DNA of 64,000 nucleotides from Salvia splendens (GCF_004379255.2 NC_056049.1:6882001-6946000); one strand, 5' to 3'. Shown: positions 36,529 to 49,400, counted from the first letter of the stretch. The notes: generated from the letters alone by a model not told the origin. Made by a program: numbers and translations.

Positions 36529-38787
36529 GGGGTGGTTTGGTTAGTCAGATATTATTTGTCAAGAAAAGGGAGAAGGTTGGTTAGGAAATCTCTTTTTCTT
36601 GGTTTACGGTATGTAAGGCTAAATTCTACCGAATTCTTTTCTTGTGCTTGGTTGGAGTGTCTTGCAACAATGAACTAATCAAAATTCCACCAGTACCCTC
36701 AACTTATTCCCTTATTTCCAACTTTGTGCTCATGGAACCCTAGCAATATAATTTGTTCCTCCCGCCAGAATTGTAAATTCTGTGCTCTTATTTACCGTCG
36801 TCTGCCTCCATACAAACCCTCATTGCGACTCTTGCAATTCGATGTCGACCGATTCGCCTAAGCTCACACAACGGTAAGTACCTTCCGCACACTTGGTATA
36901 TGCTTATGCATCTATTACATCATTTTGGTATGTGTGATGGTTGCTCTCTTTGTTGATATTTGTAAAGGATCTCAAGTTTGAGATTGTTGGATTCAAACTC
37001 TCTATTTTGCTGCTACATATACAAACTATGTTTTATTTAAGCCATTCTGTTTGTTGGGTTCAAACTCTCTCTTTTGTGTTTACATGTTTGGAGGTCAATA
37101 TGAACACTGTATTTTGTTGCTGCATATACATATCATTGCATTTGTAGTCTCTGTTTTGATAGGTGGTTTGTCGGAATTAGAAACCAAAACATTTATGAGA
37201 GTACCATCGAGAGCACCGAGACAACCCTGCACATAATAGATTCAAGGCATGTAAGTCAAACACGTTGAACAACAAGAATAAGTGTGATCTGGTGAAAATT
37301 ATAAATAAAATATTTTGTTGTTCGGCCTTGTCACAACAATAAAGTACCTTCAAATGTTTCCATCTCTAGTCCACATAATTATCAGGTATTGCCTCAGGTT
37401 TGACGATAAACAATGTGTGCGTTTTCAAGTTAGCTCGAAGTACCTCATGGACGTAGCATGAAATAGTATGGCCCGACCGCAAAAAATCAAACCCGCAGAT
37501 ACGAATCTTCTTGTGATGTTCTAATACGCCTAAAAAATGGCCACTTGTTCTTCAATATACACAAACCGCTTGTCACGAAGAGTACCCAGCTATCAGAACA
37601 ATGCACATAGCCTACCAAATGCATTCCGGTCCATCCTAAGATTGACCAGGCTGTCCGTGTCAGTAACACCAACCAATCTGTTCATGTGGCTGACTTGTTT
37701 ATGCACTGTGTCGATGATGCTATAAGGTGTACAAGTTGAGTTCTCTTCCTTTTATTGTGTCGACCCAATCGTTTGAGGATAAGGTATATGATACATAGTC
37801 GAGCTACAAGATAATTCCGTATAATATCCTCCATCATATGCAACACATTTTTTTCTTTTTAGAAGTTCGATCCATCTATCAACAAGCAATTAGGAGTAAA
37901 TATAATTGCTTTGTCAAACAAATGAAATATATGAAGACACCAAACCAAATCTTTCATAAAGATATGTATTGGCAGCATAAACTTGAAACTAAAAAAAGTA
38001 TGGACAAAAGCATATCTGCATAGAAGATGGATATCACGATTGTTCACAATCCTCAATAACACAATCTTTTCATCACATCAATATGAAACGATTCCAACAC
38101 TGTATATTGTTCAATATTGCTAAGAAAAGATTAGCAAATTAAAATAAAAACTTACCAATTTTTTTTCTAGCAGCACCACATGAAATTTTGGCAAACCAAA
38201 ACAAAAAGAATGAATTTTGACGCTTTCAAACGAGATGACTTATTGAACCCAATCGAATAAAGAAGACGATTTTGAAAACCATAATTGGGTAACCCAGATT
38301 GCCAATTAATTGACACAAAATGTTCTTCCGATGTTGTGGAAAAAAATTAGGGCTTTTGTACTCAATTAATGCACAGAAAATCCAATCTCTGAATACTAAC
38401 CTTCTCTTCACGCTGAAGTCAATGTGGGGTTTCAATGTACCTTCTTCAAAAAACTGCTGCAGACCTGCAGTCCTTAGTAGTTTTTAAAATAGCTTAGGTT
38501 GAAGGCGGCAAAAATGGTGATATGTACGCACAAATATGATAAATGGATATAGGGGTAAAAGAAAGGGTAGTTTTGGTATATTATGTAAGGTATAAATAAA
38601 AAAAATGAGAAAAAGATATGCTATCTCTCAATTTTGTGCAGATACACTAACTACAGAAATGTGAATTTATGGAGCGGGCCAGTGCACAAAACTTAGGTCT
38701 TTCAGAAAAGGTAAATATTGAACCAAACACATGAAAACATTAGAAAACAACCACTATCTATGCTTATCTGACGAACCAAACCACACC
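36529..38787 (-). mobile_element. PIF/Harbinger DNA transposon, decayed
   Basis: 2,259 bp bounded by TAA duplications (36526-36528, 38788-38790) and inverted ends: left GGGGTGGTTTGGTTAGTCAG, right (reverse complement) GGTGTGGTTTGGTTCGTCAG. It contains a broken Harbinger transposase on the minus strand. A 3-bp TWA duplication fits this superfamily. Confidence 0.82.
37150..37735 (-). pseudogene. Harbinger (HARBI1-like) transposase remnant
   Basis: Minus-strand reading with stops and frame changes shows MDRNAFGRLCALF, EEQVAIFLGVLEHHKK, GHTISCYVHEVLRANL, KPEAIPDNYVD and then CLGALDGTLINVLVS, the order expected for a HARBI1-type nuclease; the Asp of ALDGT is the first catalytic acid. The downstream catalytic part is not recognisable. 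Non-functional. Confidence 0.8.
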
Positions 38788-39573
38788 TAAATTTATAGTT
38801 CACTTTCTTATTTCTAAAAAATTGCGCCAAGTCAAATTAGGATATTTAATCCCGGACAAAGGAAGTACTAGCATACTATGTAAAATATTAGTACCATGTA
38901 TCCTCAGGCATATAAACTCAATCTTTTGGGAAAAATGGGAGCAAAAAGTTTCATAGGTGATTCAAGGGTTCCAATAAGATTTGAACGCCATACTTAGGTT
39001 TCATGGTGAGCACAACAATGGGTGCGTGACGATAGTTAGGGGAAATTGTGAAGTTAAATTTTGATATTAGCATTGCTAATATGATGTTGGCCTCCATTAG
39101 AGCAAATCCTTGACCCACACAATTCCTAGGGCCCGCCGCAAAAGGGATAAAATGCTGCCTCCCCCCCCCCCCGGTTTTGAGGCGAATCGCTCAGGGTTGA
39201 ACTCGTCGACATCTTTTCCCCATATTTTCGGGTTGTGATGGATCGCCAACACCGGAATCCATATCGACAGCCCTTTCGGAATCACTAGATCGCCCAGGTT
39301 TATGTCTTCGAACGCCATTCGGGGAAGCATTGAAGCCGGTGGGTATAGCCGAAGACTCTCGTTGATCAACATTTTTAACTGCATTTTATAGTAAAGTAGA
39401 ATTACGAATAAAGTAAGAAAAATATATATAGAAAAAGTAAAATAAACTAAAAGACAATAAAATATGTTAAAAGAGAGTAAAATAGGACTAGTTAATTACT
39501 ATTGAAAAGAAAAAGAAGGAAATGCCCCTTTTAGTACTTCTAAAAAGAAATACATCTCACTTGACCTAGAATG

Positions 39574-40465
39574 TGTTGGGTTACAAACTCATCCCACATC
39601 GGATGAGTAGGGGAAGTTGAAAGGTGTATATAATTCTGGTCCAACCCCAATTAGTTTGAGGCCTTTTGGTGACCCAAAAATAAATCCGTGCGGGCTTGAT
39701 CCAAAGCGGACAATATCAAACTAATGTTGCAGTCGACGATCCTATCAAGTGGTATCAGAGCCCAGGTGGCTATGGGTCGGGCCTGGATGAGCCCGGTTAG
39801 GGTCAGACCCTGAAGGACTCGGGTTAGAGTCGGGCCCAGGATGACCCGGGGGGCCAAGGCTGGACCAACCCATGTTCGTGTCAACTGCGTTCCCGATGTG
39901 GTCTCGGTTTGAGGGGAGGTTTGTTGGGTTACAAACCCATCTCACATCGGATGAGTGAGGGAAGTTGGACAATATCAAACTAATGTTGCAGTCGACGATC
40001 CTATCAAGTGGTATCAGAGCCCAGGTGGCTATGGGTCGGGCCTGGATGAGCCCGGTTAGGGTCAGACCCTGAAGGACTCGGGTTAGAGTCGGGCCCAGGA
40101 TGACCCGGGGGGCCAAGGCTGGACCAACCCATGTTCGTGTCAACTGCGTTCCCGATGTGGTCTCGGTTTGAGGGGAGGTTTGTTGGGTTACAAACCCATC
40201 TCACATCGGATGAGTGAGGGAAGTTGGAAGGTGTATATAATTCATGTCCAAGATGAGTGAGGGAAGTTGGAAGGTGTATATAATTCATGTCCAACCCCAA
40301 TTAGTTTGAGGCCTTTTGAGAGTGATCCAAAAACAAAGGGAAGTTGGAAGGCCAACCCTAATTAGTTTGAGGCCTTTTGAGAGTGATCCAAAAACAAATA
40401 TCAAACTAATGTTGCAGTCGACGAAAACAAATATCAAACTAATGTTGCAGTCGACGATCCTAACA
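39574..40465 (+). mobile_element. TRIM-type LTR retrotransposon, LTR-internal-LTR-internal-LTR
   Basis: 892-bp insertion in the last CYP735A intron, flanked by a 5-bp duplication GAATG (39569-39573, 40466-40470). LTR1 39574-39747 starts TGTTGGGTTACAAAC and ends CTATCA. The internal part 39748-39921 starts with the primer site TGGTATCAGAGC and ends with a purine tract GAGGGGAGG. A shortened LTR2 (39922-40006), a second identical internal part (40007-40180) and LTR3 (40181-40465) follow. No protein coding capacity, as expected for TRIMs. Confidence 0.88.
40181..40465 (+). repeat. LTR3 of the TRIM with stepwise internal duplications
   Basis: Blocks of the LTR are repeated in tandem with overlaps (GATGAGTGAGGGAAGTTGG, AGTTTGAGGCCTTTTGAGAG and ATATCAAACTAATGTTGCAG each occur twice), making it 285 bp against 174 bp for LTR1. 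Confidence 0.8.
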
Positions 40466-41985
40466 GAATGGAGGGAGTATATGATTACCTCAGTGAGCTT
40501 GGAGAGGTGCTCGATCGAAAGCTGGGCGCCATTGCAGACCTGCTTAAGCTGAGCTCTGATCCTCTGCTGCCATGACGGATTGGTAGCGAGCAGCATCATC
40601 GTCCACGTCAGGAGCAGCGCGGTGGTGTCATGGCCGGCGAAGAAAAAGGTCTTGCATTCGTCCATGATCACCTGCAAATTCAAGCCTGAATTCTTTGTCT
40701 GCATCTCATTCAGCAGCAATCCCAGCAGATCGTCACCGTACGAGCTGCTCCGCCCCATCTCCATGCAGTCTTTCCGGCTCTCTATGATCTCCATCAACAG
40801 CCTCTCCACCTCACCATTCACTGATTTGATCTCTCTGTTGTACTTGCTTGGGAAGAATCTGCTTATAAAGTGATTAAAGTATTATTAGTGCAGAATGAGA
40901 CTCGCTTCATAAAAGATAAAAACATTGTCAAAAATGAAAGCAGACTAATTTTGTGGTACCAAAAATAGAAAAATGAGACTATTGTTTGAGGACGGAGAGG
41001 TAATAACGATACCTGCTACCGGGAAACCACAAATGGCGGGTTGATCTGGGGCAGAGATTTTGAAGAACAGTCAAGAGATGAAATATTTGCTTTCCCTTTT
41101 CATAATTTGTGCCGAATTCAGTTCTCGAAATTATAACAGCGGTGAGCTCAGCCATGTATTCTCCGATTTCGAATTCCCTCTGCCCATTTCCCAGGGCGTT
41201 TTCCAACGATGCGATCATCTGCTTCGTGCAATCAACCATGTGTCCAAATAGTAAAAATTCTCAATCATATTTTTATTTAAGCAGAGAAAGAAGGAGGAGG
41301 AAATGAATGAAACCTTGAGCTTGTCGCCGATGAAAGCAGGAGCGACTATATGGCGCTGGTGGGACCAGTCGTGGCCGTTAGCCAACAAGAGGCCGCGCCC
41401 TATGAAATGCTTTGACCCCTGCTGCTGCTGCCACGACTTCCCGGAGAGGCTGCTGTATTTCAACAGCAGCTCTTTGATCAGCTCCGGTTCTGTCAGGCAC
41501 ATTCGCGGCTCCACCCCATTCCAAAATATAAACCGATTCCCTGCACATCGTGTATGTACATAGAAATGAAACAAGTGTGCAACCAGTAGTTCAGAGGTTC
41601 AAGTTATATGTATGACAAATATGTACATATAAACCGTTTTTCCTGCGCAAAATGAAACAAATGTGCAACCAGTAGTTCAGAGCTTCAAGGCCATACGAAT
41701 GAATATGTACCGTAGGTTTTGGACCAGAGGAGGTAATGCGGGAGGAGGGGGGACGATGTCGTGGTGGACGGAATGGCAGTCGTGGGTGGTGGATTTGGAG
41801 AGGAGGGAGGCCATGTCCAAGATGTTTCCGATGAGAAAGCGCGGTTTAGGGCCACGGACGCCTTGTTTCGCCATTATTTTCCGAATGCGCCGAGGGCTCA
41901 CCCAGTAGCATATAATGCTAGACTGCATAACTTTCATCACGCACACAATTAGTATCAACATAGCCATCCACACCACCAATTCCAT

Positions 41986-42760
41986 CTTAATTCTCTCTCA
42001 AAGACAACGTAAACAAAATGTAAATGTAGATAGATATTTAACAGACTAAGAGAGGGCTGCGGCGATTAGTCCAATATTTATAATCTGATTTTACCAACTG
42101 ATTATGAAAATGTATTACTAGGAGATTTGGAAAATATGATGGAGAAGCTACTTTTTCAAGGTCCAAACTTGTAAAATGAACGAAACTGTACAAAAAATTA
42201 GGATTTTTAATTTGATGAACAAAATTTGATATGATTTTTAATGTAACATCCCATAAATATTTATAGTTCAAGAGAATTTTTTTTTCTCAAGTTGTAAATA
42301 ATCGCCTGTTTTTAAAAATACTACAGTAATTTGAATAAGATATAGTATAGTACTTATTTTTTAGTCAAGTAAATTAAAGGTAGGATGGTTGTACTAAATG
42401 AAATTAATTTGATAGTAAGTGGTTTTGTGGGGGAATACTTTTGATACCAATGACGTATAAAATAAGAGGAACGTACGCTATTGCGGTATGTATGATTACA
42501 TGAATTAATCTTTTTTTGAATTTTAAAAATCCTAACAATTATAACAATCTAGAATGGCAGGGTTAATCTCAAGTCTAAAATCAGTTTTGTATAAATATAT
42601 ATGGATGAAAGAGGTGTCTGTGTTTTTTAAAATTCAATCTTGTAATCAAGGCCATATAGTAGGATTATAATTAATTAAGCACTTGGAAGAGACGTGCCCT
42701 TTAGTGTTAGGGAAAGGGTTATCACTAATTGGGCAAGGATGACCTCATTCTCAATACTTA
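41986..42760. promoter_or_regulatory. CYP735A upstream region
   Basis: A TATA-like ATTATAAATATTGG on the minus strand lies near 42070-42083, about 90 bp upstream of the start codon. The rest is AT-rich without genes. Confidence 0.4.
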
Positions 42761-43557
42761 GACCATCCGCAATGGCGCCCATCCAGGTGGACGTCCGACC
42801 GGCGTGCCGGACGTCCGACCGGCGTGCTGGACGTCCACCATTGTGCAAGGGTGACGCAGATACGGACGTCCGCTACGGACACTGGAGCTCCGCGGCGTTC
42901 TCGGGACGTCCGTTTCGACGTCCTTGCGGACGTCCGTCATTGCGTTGACCCCCACGGACGTCTGCGCGGACGTCCCGATTATTTGATTTTTTTTCGAAAA
43001 TTCTATAAATACGGCCTGAAATGAAACATCGCGTCTCTTCACGAAGCATTGCATCTCTTCACGTCTGCTGCCCCTTGGACCCCGCAACTCGGGGGCGCTA
43101 ATCACAATGAATTCAAACAAGCATGCACTCCGCCCTTCCAAACTTATATGGTGTCTCATTATGATAATATTGATCAATCAAGTTAATCCAATTACACTAA
43201 AATAATCAACAGTATCTCTCTCTAAATACTTTTCTTTTGAAGATAAATACTTTTAATAATTATGTATGTTTTTTTTAAATAAAGTGGTTGCAATTTCTCC
43301 GTTTTTGTGTCGAAATTTTAATTCCGTAAATTGTTTAATTTGGTGAATTTGTGAATTTTTATTATTGTGGGAAGTCCGTCAGGATGTCATTGGGGATGTC
43401 CGCCACTGTGCAGTGGGAAGTCCTTATGACGTGGCAGTGCAGTGGAAAGTCCTTATGACGTGGCAGTGCAGTGGAAAGTCCTTATGACGTGGCAGAAGGT
43501 GTTTTTGGGATGTCCGCGGGGATGTCTGCCCGGGCATCCGCACCACTGCGGATGCCC
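42761..43557. mobile_element. PIF/Harbinger-type MITE
   Basis: 797 bp between TTA duplications (42758-42760, 43558-43560). Inverted ends: GACCATCCGCAATGG at left, and GGGCATCCGCAGTGG as the reverse complement at right. Subterminal GGACGTCC-rich repeats lie at left and a 29-bp tandem repeat at right. Noncoding; GC-rich relative to its surroundings. Confidence 0.78.
43408..43494. repeat. 29-bp tandem repeat, three copies
   Basis: Unit GTGCAGTGGAAAGTCCTTAT followed by GACGTGGCA, inside the MITE. Confidence 0.9.
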
Positions 43558-44282
43558 TTAAGGGAAGATATAGTAAAATACTTCATTCATCTGCGAGTAC
43601 ATGTGATACTTATTTGTTAGCAGTTCGGGTTTTGAAAAATATGAAAAAATTGTAAGCTGGAAAACGTTAATGAAAAACTGATCTCATTTTTATATAGTAA
43701 GTAATTTTTATAATAAAATTATTGATAGAATAAGTTAATAATGTTGTGAAAATCGAGGTACAACTTGCCGGGCGAAATTACAATGAAAAATAAAAGAAAT
43801 TACACGGAAAATAACTGAACAAAATACACGGAAAACTTGTGGAAAGCGGTAAGCCGAGTCGAGGAGTCCTCTTTCCGCAAGACGAGATACGCCCCGGTAG
43901 TGCTCTCGGTTTGGCGTGTCGTCCCCAAAGATAAAACGGCTTCGTCTCTGGAGTAGCAGCACCGCTAGCAACAGAGCTCCGGCGAACGGGAGTGAGGCGG
44001 GGGCAGAGCTTCGACGGGAAGTTTATGCAGAGAGGGAGAGAGCGTGTATGCAAAATGCTTGAGTATGTTGTGTATAGAATGCAATGGATGCATGGCTATT
44101 TATAGGCCAAGTCCACCTGCAGGGCATTGATGGAGTCAACAGCCATTATGTGTGCCATGATGGCTTGACTGTAACCACCGGGGGTTATTGACTGGTGCAC
44201 TAGCCAGTGGGAGCTGAAGAGACACGACGCACCTGGACACGCTACACGACGGGATACACACGACGGGATACACCATGGACCC

Positions 44283-44463
44283 GTCGGGGTCCATCGGGGA
44301 CCTTTTGTCTCCCGTTATGGGTCGGGGTCCAGCGGGGACCTTTTGACTCCCGTTGTGCGTCGGGGTCCAGCGGGGACCTTATGTCTCCCGTTGTAAGTCG
44401 GGGTCCAGCGGGAACCTTTTGTCTCCCGTCATGCGTCGGGGTCCAGCGGGACCATGACGTGGA
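44283..44463. repeat. 38-bp tandem repeat in the solo LTR
   Basis: About 4.7 copies starting GTCGGGGTCCAGCGGGGACC, at 44283, 44321, 44359, 44397 and 44435. Confidence 0.9.
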
Positions 44464-44589
44464 CCAGACCCGTCGGGGATAGCGTGGAGTTTGGGTTGGT
44501 CTAAAAAGAACAAGCGGGGCACGACCCACGCTCAACGACCAGCTCCAAAGAACAGCCCAAAGACCACCCAAAGACCAATTGCCAAGGCA

Positions 44590-44715
44590 CAAGGCACAAG
44601 GCACCCGATGCACGGGGCACGGGGCACGGGTCACGGGATACGGGACACGGGTCACGGGACACGGTGCGCGGTGCGCGGCTCGCGGGCGGGCGGCGGCTCG
44701 CGCGTGTGCGAGCGT
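44590..44715. repeat. CACGGG/GCGG low-complexity GC-rich stretch
   Basis: Degenerate runs of GGCACGG, ACGGGTCACGGG and GCGCGGCTCGCGGGCGGG, in the 5' half of the solo LTR (minus-strand orientation). Confidence 0.75.
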
Positions 44716-45540
44716 GTGGGCTCTGTCACCCGTCTTATTCCACGATAATTATTACACATGATAATTCATCTGATTAAATACTTCATCAAAGAAGTTTATC
44801 ATCCCCGATGTGGGATAATTAACACCTAGTTAATTAATCCCTTAGTCTTTTCACATAGCTCATTTCTAGCTTTATTGTGACCAACTTTAATATATTATTT
44901 CTCACTTACCGGGAATCGGATTTGAGAAAGTGAATATACTACGGTCATCTACTCGGAACGTAGATCGACGCTATTGCATTTAATTTCACAAAATTAAATG
45001 TCTTACACCATTTATTATTAGTCAAAAATCCTTTGACCAAGCACGATTCCAACAAATAAAAAAACCTACTTACAATATACTCATAAGAGAAATTCGATCA
45101 ATAATAACGAATTCACCAAATAATAAAATGTGACATATATATAATCCCAAAATGAGGCAGTGTACCACTTTTCTTAAAAGTGATCTAAGTATTATTAATT
45201 AATCAATGTATAATTTTGATTAACTAACGTGCATGTCGATATTCAATTGCCGATTTTTTTTTTGAAGAATATATATTCCCAAAAAGAAAACAATGAATAC
45301 CTAATGGTAGTAATTACTTAAACAATAAAATATTTAGATAAACGCCCGGACAAAATCATCCCTTTACTCTAATTTTTATACTAAATCAACATACTTGTAT
45401 ATTTTCAAGTAGTCATGCTGATGCGACAATAACTTTTATATGGCACACTAGTTAAATCAAAGAGAAAATTCAATAAGTATTCCATTCATCCTTTATAACC
45501 ATACTGGTTTTATAATGAAATTAATAAGATATGAGAAAAA

Positions 45541-46161
45541 TGTTAGCCATTCTTTATTGATCTCTATACCGGGATCATATCCTAGATTCGTAGTAATTCA
45601 ACCATAACACATACAACACATAAGAGATGATTTACCAACCTCCATCCATAGCTTAAATTTGATGTAGGGTAGTATTCCACGGTTTGATGTTTCCCCTATA
45701 AGCTGCGGTTGATGTTATCGTCTCTTGGCCTTCCTTTACTCGATTCTTTTGATGGAGAAGAATCTTATATGTATATGACTTTTCTTTATTCTTGTATATA
45801 GAATATGTAGAGAATTGTTGTGTATTAAAAGCTGTAAATTCTGAATGTATTTATAGGCAAACACACAACCATTCCGAAGGGTCGTGTCCGTTCGTTCACA
45901 TCTTTTCATAAATGCATCAGACTTATCCACATATTTCCTACAGCTTTTCCATCTTATTTACATACTTATATACACATAATGTATCATCTATTCAAGGCAA
46001 GAGAAGAGGGCTATCAATACGCCCGATTCTAACTCTTTTATCGAGACCGATCCATCACGGTATCGTCTTTCATGTTAGAATCCAATTGATACATTTAAAC
46101 TTGATCTTTAATATTAAACCAATCTCTACATAGGTCATATATAGGAATAAATATTCCTACA
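45541..46161 (-). repeat. 3' LTR of the copia element
   Basis: Begins and ends with the inverted TGTTAG/...CTACA pair in plus orientation. Same sequence as 51440-52060. Confidence 0.95.
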
Positions 46162-46498
46162 TTCTCCCACTTGACCTTTGTAGCTTTCAATGGTTTAATA
46201 ACCTTTTTGCGCACTTTACAACCAAGTTCATATATCCTTTAAATACCTATAAAGTTAGATTCAATTGGATCATGGCGGTCACACACTCATTTAGTCGACA
46301 TGATTCCTTCCATGTATCACAAATCAATTCTAACTTTATATGAACAAACCTTTCATTGAGATGTACTCTAATTCTCAATACAACATATGTTATCTAAACA
46401 ACCATACTGTATACAACTTTAATGATAACATATAAATAAGCAGAAACACAACTTTTATTGAATTCACAAGAGTGTTTACACAATACATGAGTCCACAA

Positions 46499-49400
46499 CT
46501 AAAATAGCAAGGCTTTATCTATAATACCCATACGCTCTACATGGCCAATAAACATACTGGGTGGTAGTCCTTTAGTTAACGGATCCGCTACCATCATATC
46601 CGTTCTTATGTGCTCAAAATACACTCTTTGTTTCTGCACTTCTTCTTTAACCGATAAGTATTTCAACTCCAAGTGCTTAGCACCCTTCGAGTACTTATCG
46701 TTCTTTGAGAAGAAGACAGCTGCGGAATTATCACAATAAATTTTCAGTGGCTTGGCTATGGTGTCGACAATTCCAAGTCCCGAAACAAAGTTCCGCAGCC
46801 ACAATCCGTGAACTGTGGCTTCAAAGCACGCCACAAACTCTGCCTCCATAGTAGAAGTAGCAATGACAGACTGCTTTCCACTTTTCCATGATATTGCTCC
46901 TTCGGCTAAAAGGAACAAGTATCCAAACGTCGATTTTCTGGTATCAACGCATCCGGCATAATCTGAATCTGAATATCCAACCACCTCTAGATGATTGGAT
47001 CTCCTATAGGTAAGCATGTGTTCTTTGGTGCCTTGCAAGTACCTGAGAACCTTCTTTGCAGCCTTCCGGTGGTCCATACCGGGATTACTTTGATAACGAC
47101 CCAACATACCAACCGCGAAGGTGATATCTGGTCGTGTACATGTTTGAACATAGTTCAAACTCCCAACCACTGATTCATAGGGAATCTTTTCCATTTCCTT
47201 ACGCTCCAATTCATTTTTCGGACATTGCATTAAGCTAAATTTATCTCCCTTCTGAATTGGAGCAATTCCTGCGGAGCATTTATCCATTCTATATCTCTCT
47301 AAAACTTTATTGATATAGCCTTTCTGAGACAAGCTTAACAATCCTTGTGATCTATCTCGGAATATCTCTATTCCGATCACATAAGACGCCTCACCCATAT
47401 CCTTCATTTCGAAGTTTAAAGAGAGATACTTCTTGACATCATGTAGTAAACCCATGTCATTTGCGGCTAGTAAAATATCATCAACATATAGGACTAATAT
47501 GATAAACTTGCTCCCACTGATTTTAATGTAGATACATCTATCAACGATGATCTCTACAAAGCCATATGAAACAATGATATCATTAAACTTTATATACTAT
47601 TGTGTGGAAGCTTGTTTGAGTCCATATATTGACTTTCTCAACTTACATACTAAGTCTTCTTGCCCTTCTATCATGAATCCTTCGGGTTGTTTCATGTATA
47701 CCTCTTCTTCTAGTACTCCATTAAGAAAGGCCGTCTTTACATCCATTTGGTGAAGCTCCAAGTCATAATGAGCCACCAAAGCCAATACAACTCTTAAAGA
47801 ATCCTTCTTTGAAACTGGAGAGAAGGTTTCTTTGTAGTCAATGCCATCCTTTTGAGTGAATCCTTTGGCAACAAGGCGAGCCTTGTACCTTTCAATGTTA
47901 CCTTTCGAATCACGTTTTGTTTTAAAAATCCATTTACAACCAATGGCTTTAAAACCCGTAGGCAATTCTACTAAGTCCCAAACATTGTTATCTCTCATGG
48001 ATTTCATCTCATCCTTTGTTGCATTTAACCAATTTTCAGAATTGTCACTTTCCATGGCTTGTTGGAATGAGATAGGATCTTTATCAATGCTCAAGTCACA
48101 TTCACTTTCAACGGAATATACCACATAGTCATCCGATATGGCCGATCGTCGTTCCCTTACTGATCGTCTTAAAGGTTCTATTGGTTCATCATTCCGTTCT
48201 TGAATTATGACTGATTCATCTTCAATCTCAATAGGTGGGTTATGCACTTCATGTTGTTCAATAGGAACAACAATCTTAGGTGCAACAAAAGGTGGATGAA
48301 CAACCTTTTCTTGAACTTCATTAAAGTTCACTTTACGAGGTTCATCACTCCCACTAATTTCAATGAACCTAGCATTACCCGTCTCAACTATCCTCGTACT
48401 ATGGTTAGGACAATAGAATGTATATCCTTTCGACTTATCTGGATAGCCAATGAAATATCCACTGACCGTCTTTAAATCCAGCTTCTTTCATGCGGATTAT
48501 ATAACTTTACTTCTGCGGGGCAACCCCAAATACGTAAATGCATTAAACTCGGTTTCCTTCCCGTCCACAGTTCGAAAGGTGTCTTTGGAACTGCCTTACT
48601 AGGAACCCGATTAAGCATATACGTTGCAGTCTTTAATGCATAAATCCACAACGAAAGAGGTAAATTACACCCACTTAACATGCATCTAACCATATCCAAA
48701 AGAGTACGATTCCGCCTTTCCGCTACACCATTCTGTTGCGGAGTACCGGGCATTGTATATTGTGCACAAATGCCCTTGCTTTCGAGGTACTTTGCAAATG
48801 GACCCGGACATTCTCCAGATTCATTAAATTTTCCGTAGAATTCACCACCTCTATCTGATCTCACCACTTTAACTTTTCTATCTAATTGCCTTTCCACTTC
48901 ATCTATGAATATCTTTAAGACATTCACGGATTCAGCCTTTTCTCGCAATAGATATATGTAACCATACCGTGAGAAATCATCAATAAAAGTGATAAAATAA
49001 TTTCTACCATCCCACGAAGGTGCATCAAACGGACCACAAATATCAGTATGAATTAATTCAAGAAGTTGAGAACTTCTTGTGGCTTGTTTCTTTATTATAT
49101 GTTTAGTTTGCTTCCCCTTTATGCAATCTATACACACATTTAGATCACTAAAATCCAATTGAGGAAGAATATCATTCTTTACCAACCTCATCATCCTTTC
49201 CTTGGATATGTGACCTAGTCTTTGATGCCACAAGAAAGCCGAATTTTCACTTGACACACTACGTTTTGTGCCTCTACTTTCAACATTAAACAATGATTCA
49301 GAAAACTTTGCATCAAGATTGAAACTGTAGAGTGAATCAAACAATGTACCACTTCCATAGAAGTAATCATTTCTGTACAATGTAAATACACTATTTACAA

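Larger units (their letters stand above)
38951..41985 (-). pseudogene. CYP735A: CYP735A cytokinin trans-hydroxylase, frame-broken copy
   Basis: P450 that converts isopentenyladenine nucleotides to trans-zeatin types, anchored in the ER. Segments on the minus strand: 41711-41985, 41314-41540, 41013-~41245, 40489-40858 and 38951-39378. N-terminal membrane anchor; ISRTEFG; KYNREIKS; I-helix FFFAGHDTTAL; ESLRLYPPA (ExxR); heme loop FAAGPRNCVGQ. Three problems: a C run near 41737-41742 has one base too many for the LLPHY frame; the third segment has no AG acceptor in phase before HMVDCT (41230-41245); and a 12-base C run at 39161-39172 shifts the frame just before the heme loop. Either a pseudogene or, for the homopolymers, assembly error. 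Family assignment is strong. Confidence 0.85.
43742..45054 (-). mobile_element. Solo LTR of an LTR retrotransposon
   Basis: 1,313 bp flanked by a 5-bp duplication AATAA (43737-43741, 45055-45059). On the minus strand it begins TGTTGGAATCGTGCTTGG and ends CACAACA, the TG...CA form of an LTR. An internal TATAAATAG promoter motif (minus strand, 44096-44104) would drive transcription towards lower coordinates. No primer site or coding sequence adjoins it, so the internal region was probably lost by LTR recombination. Confidence 0.8.
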
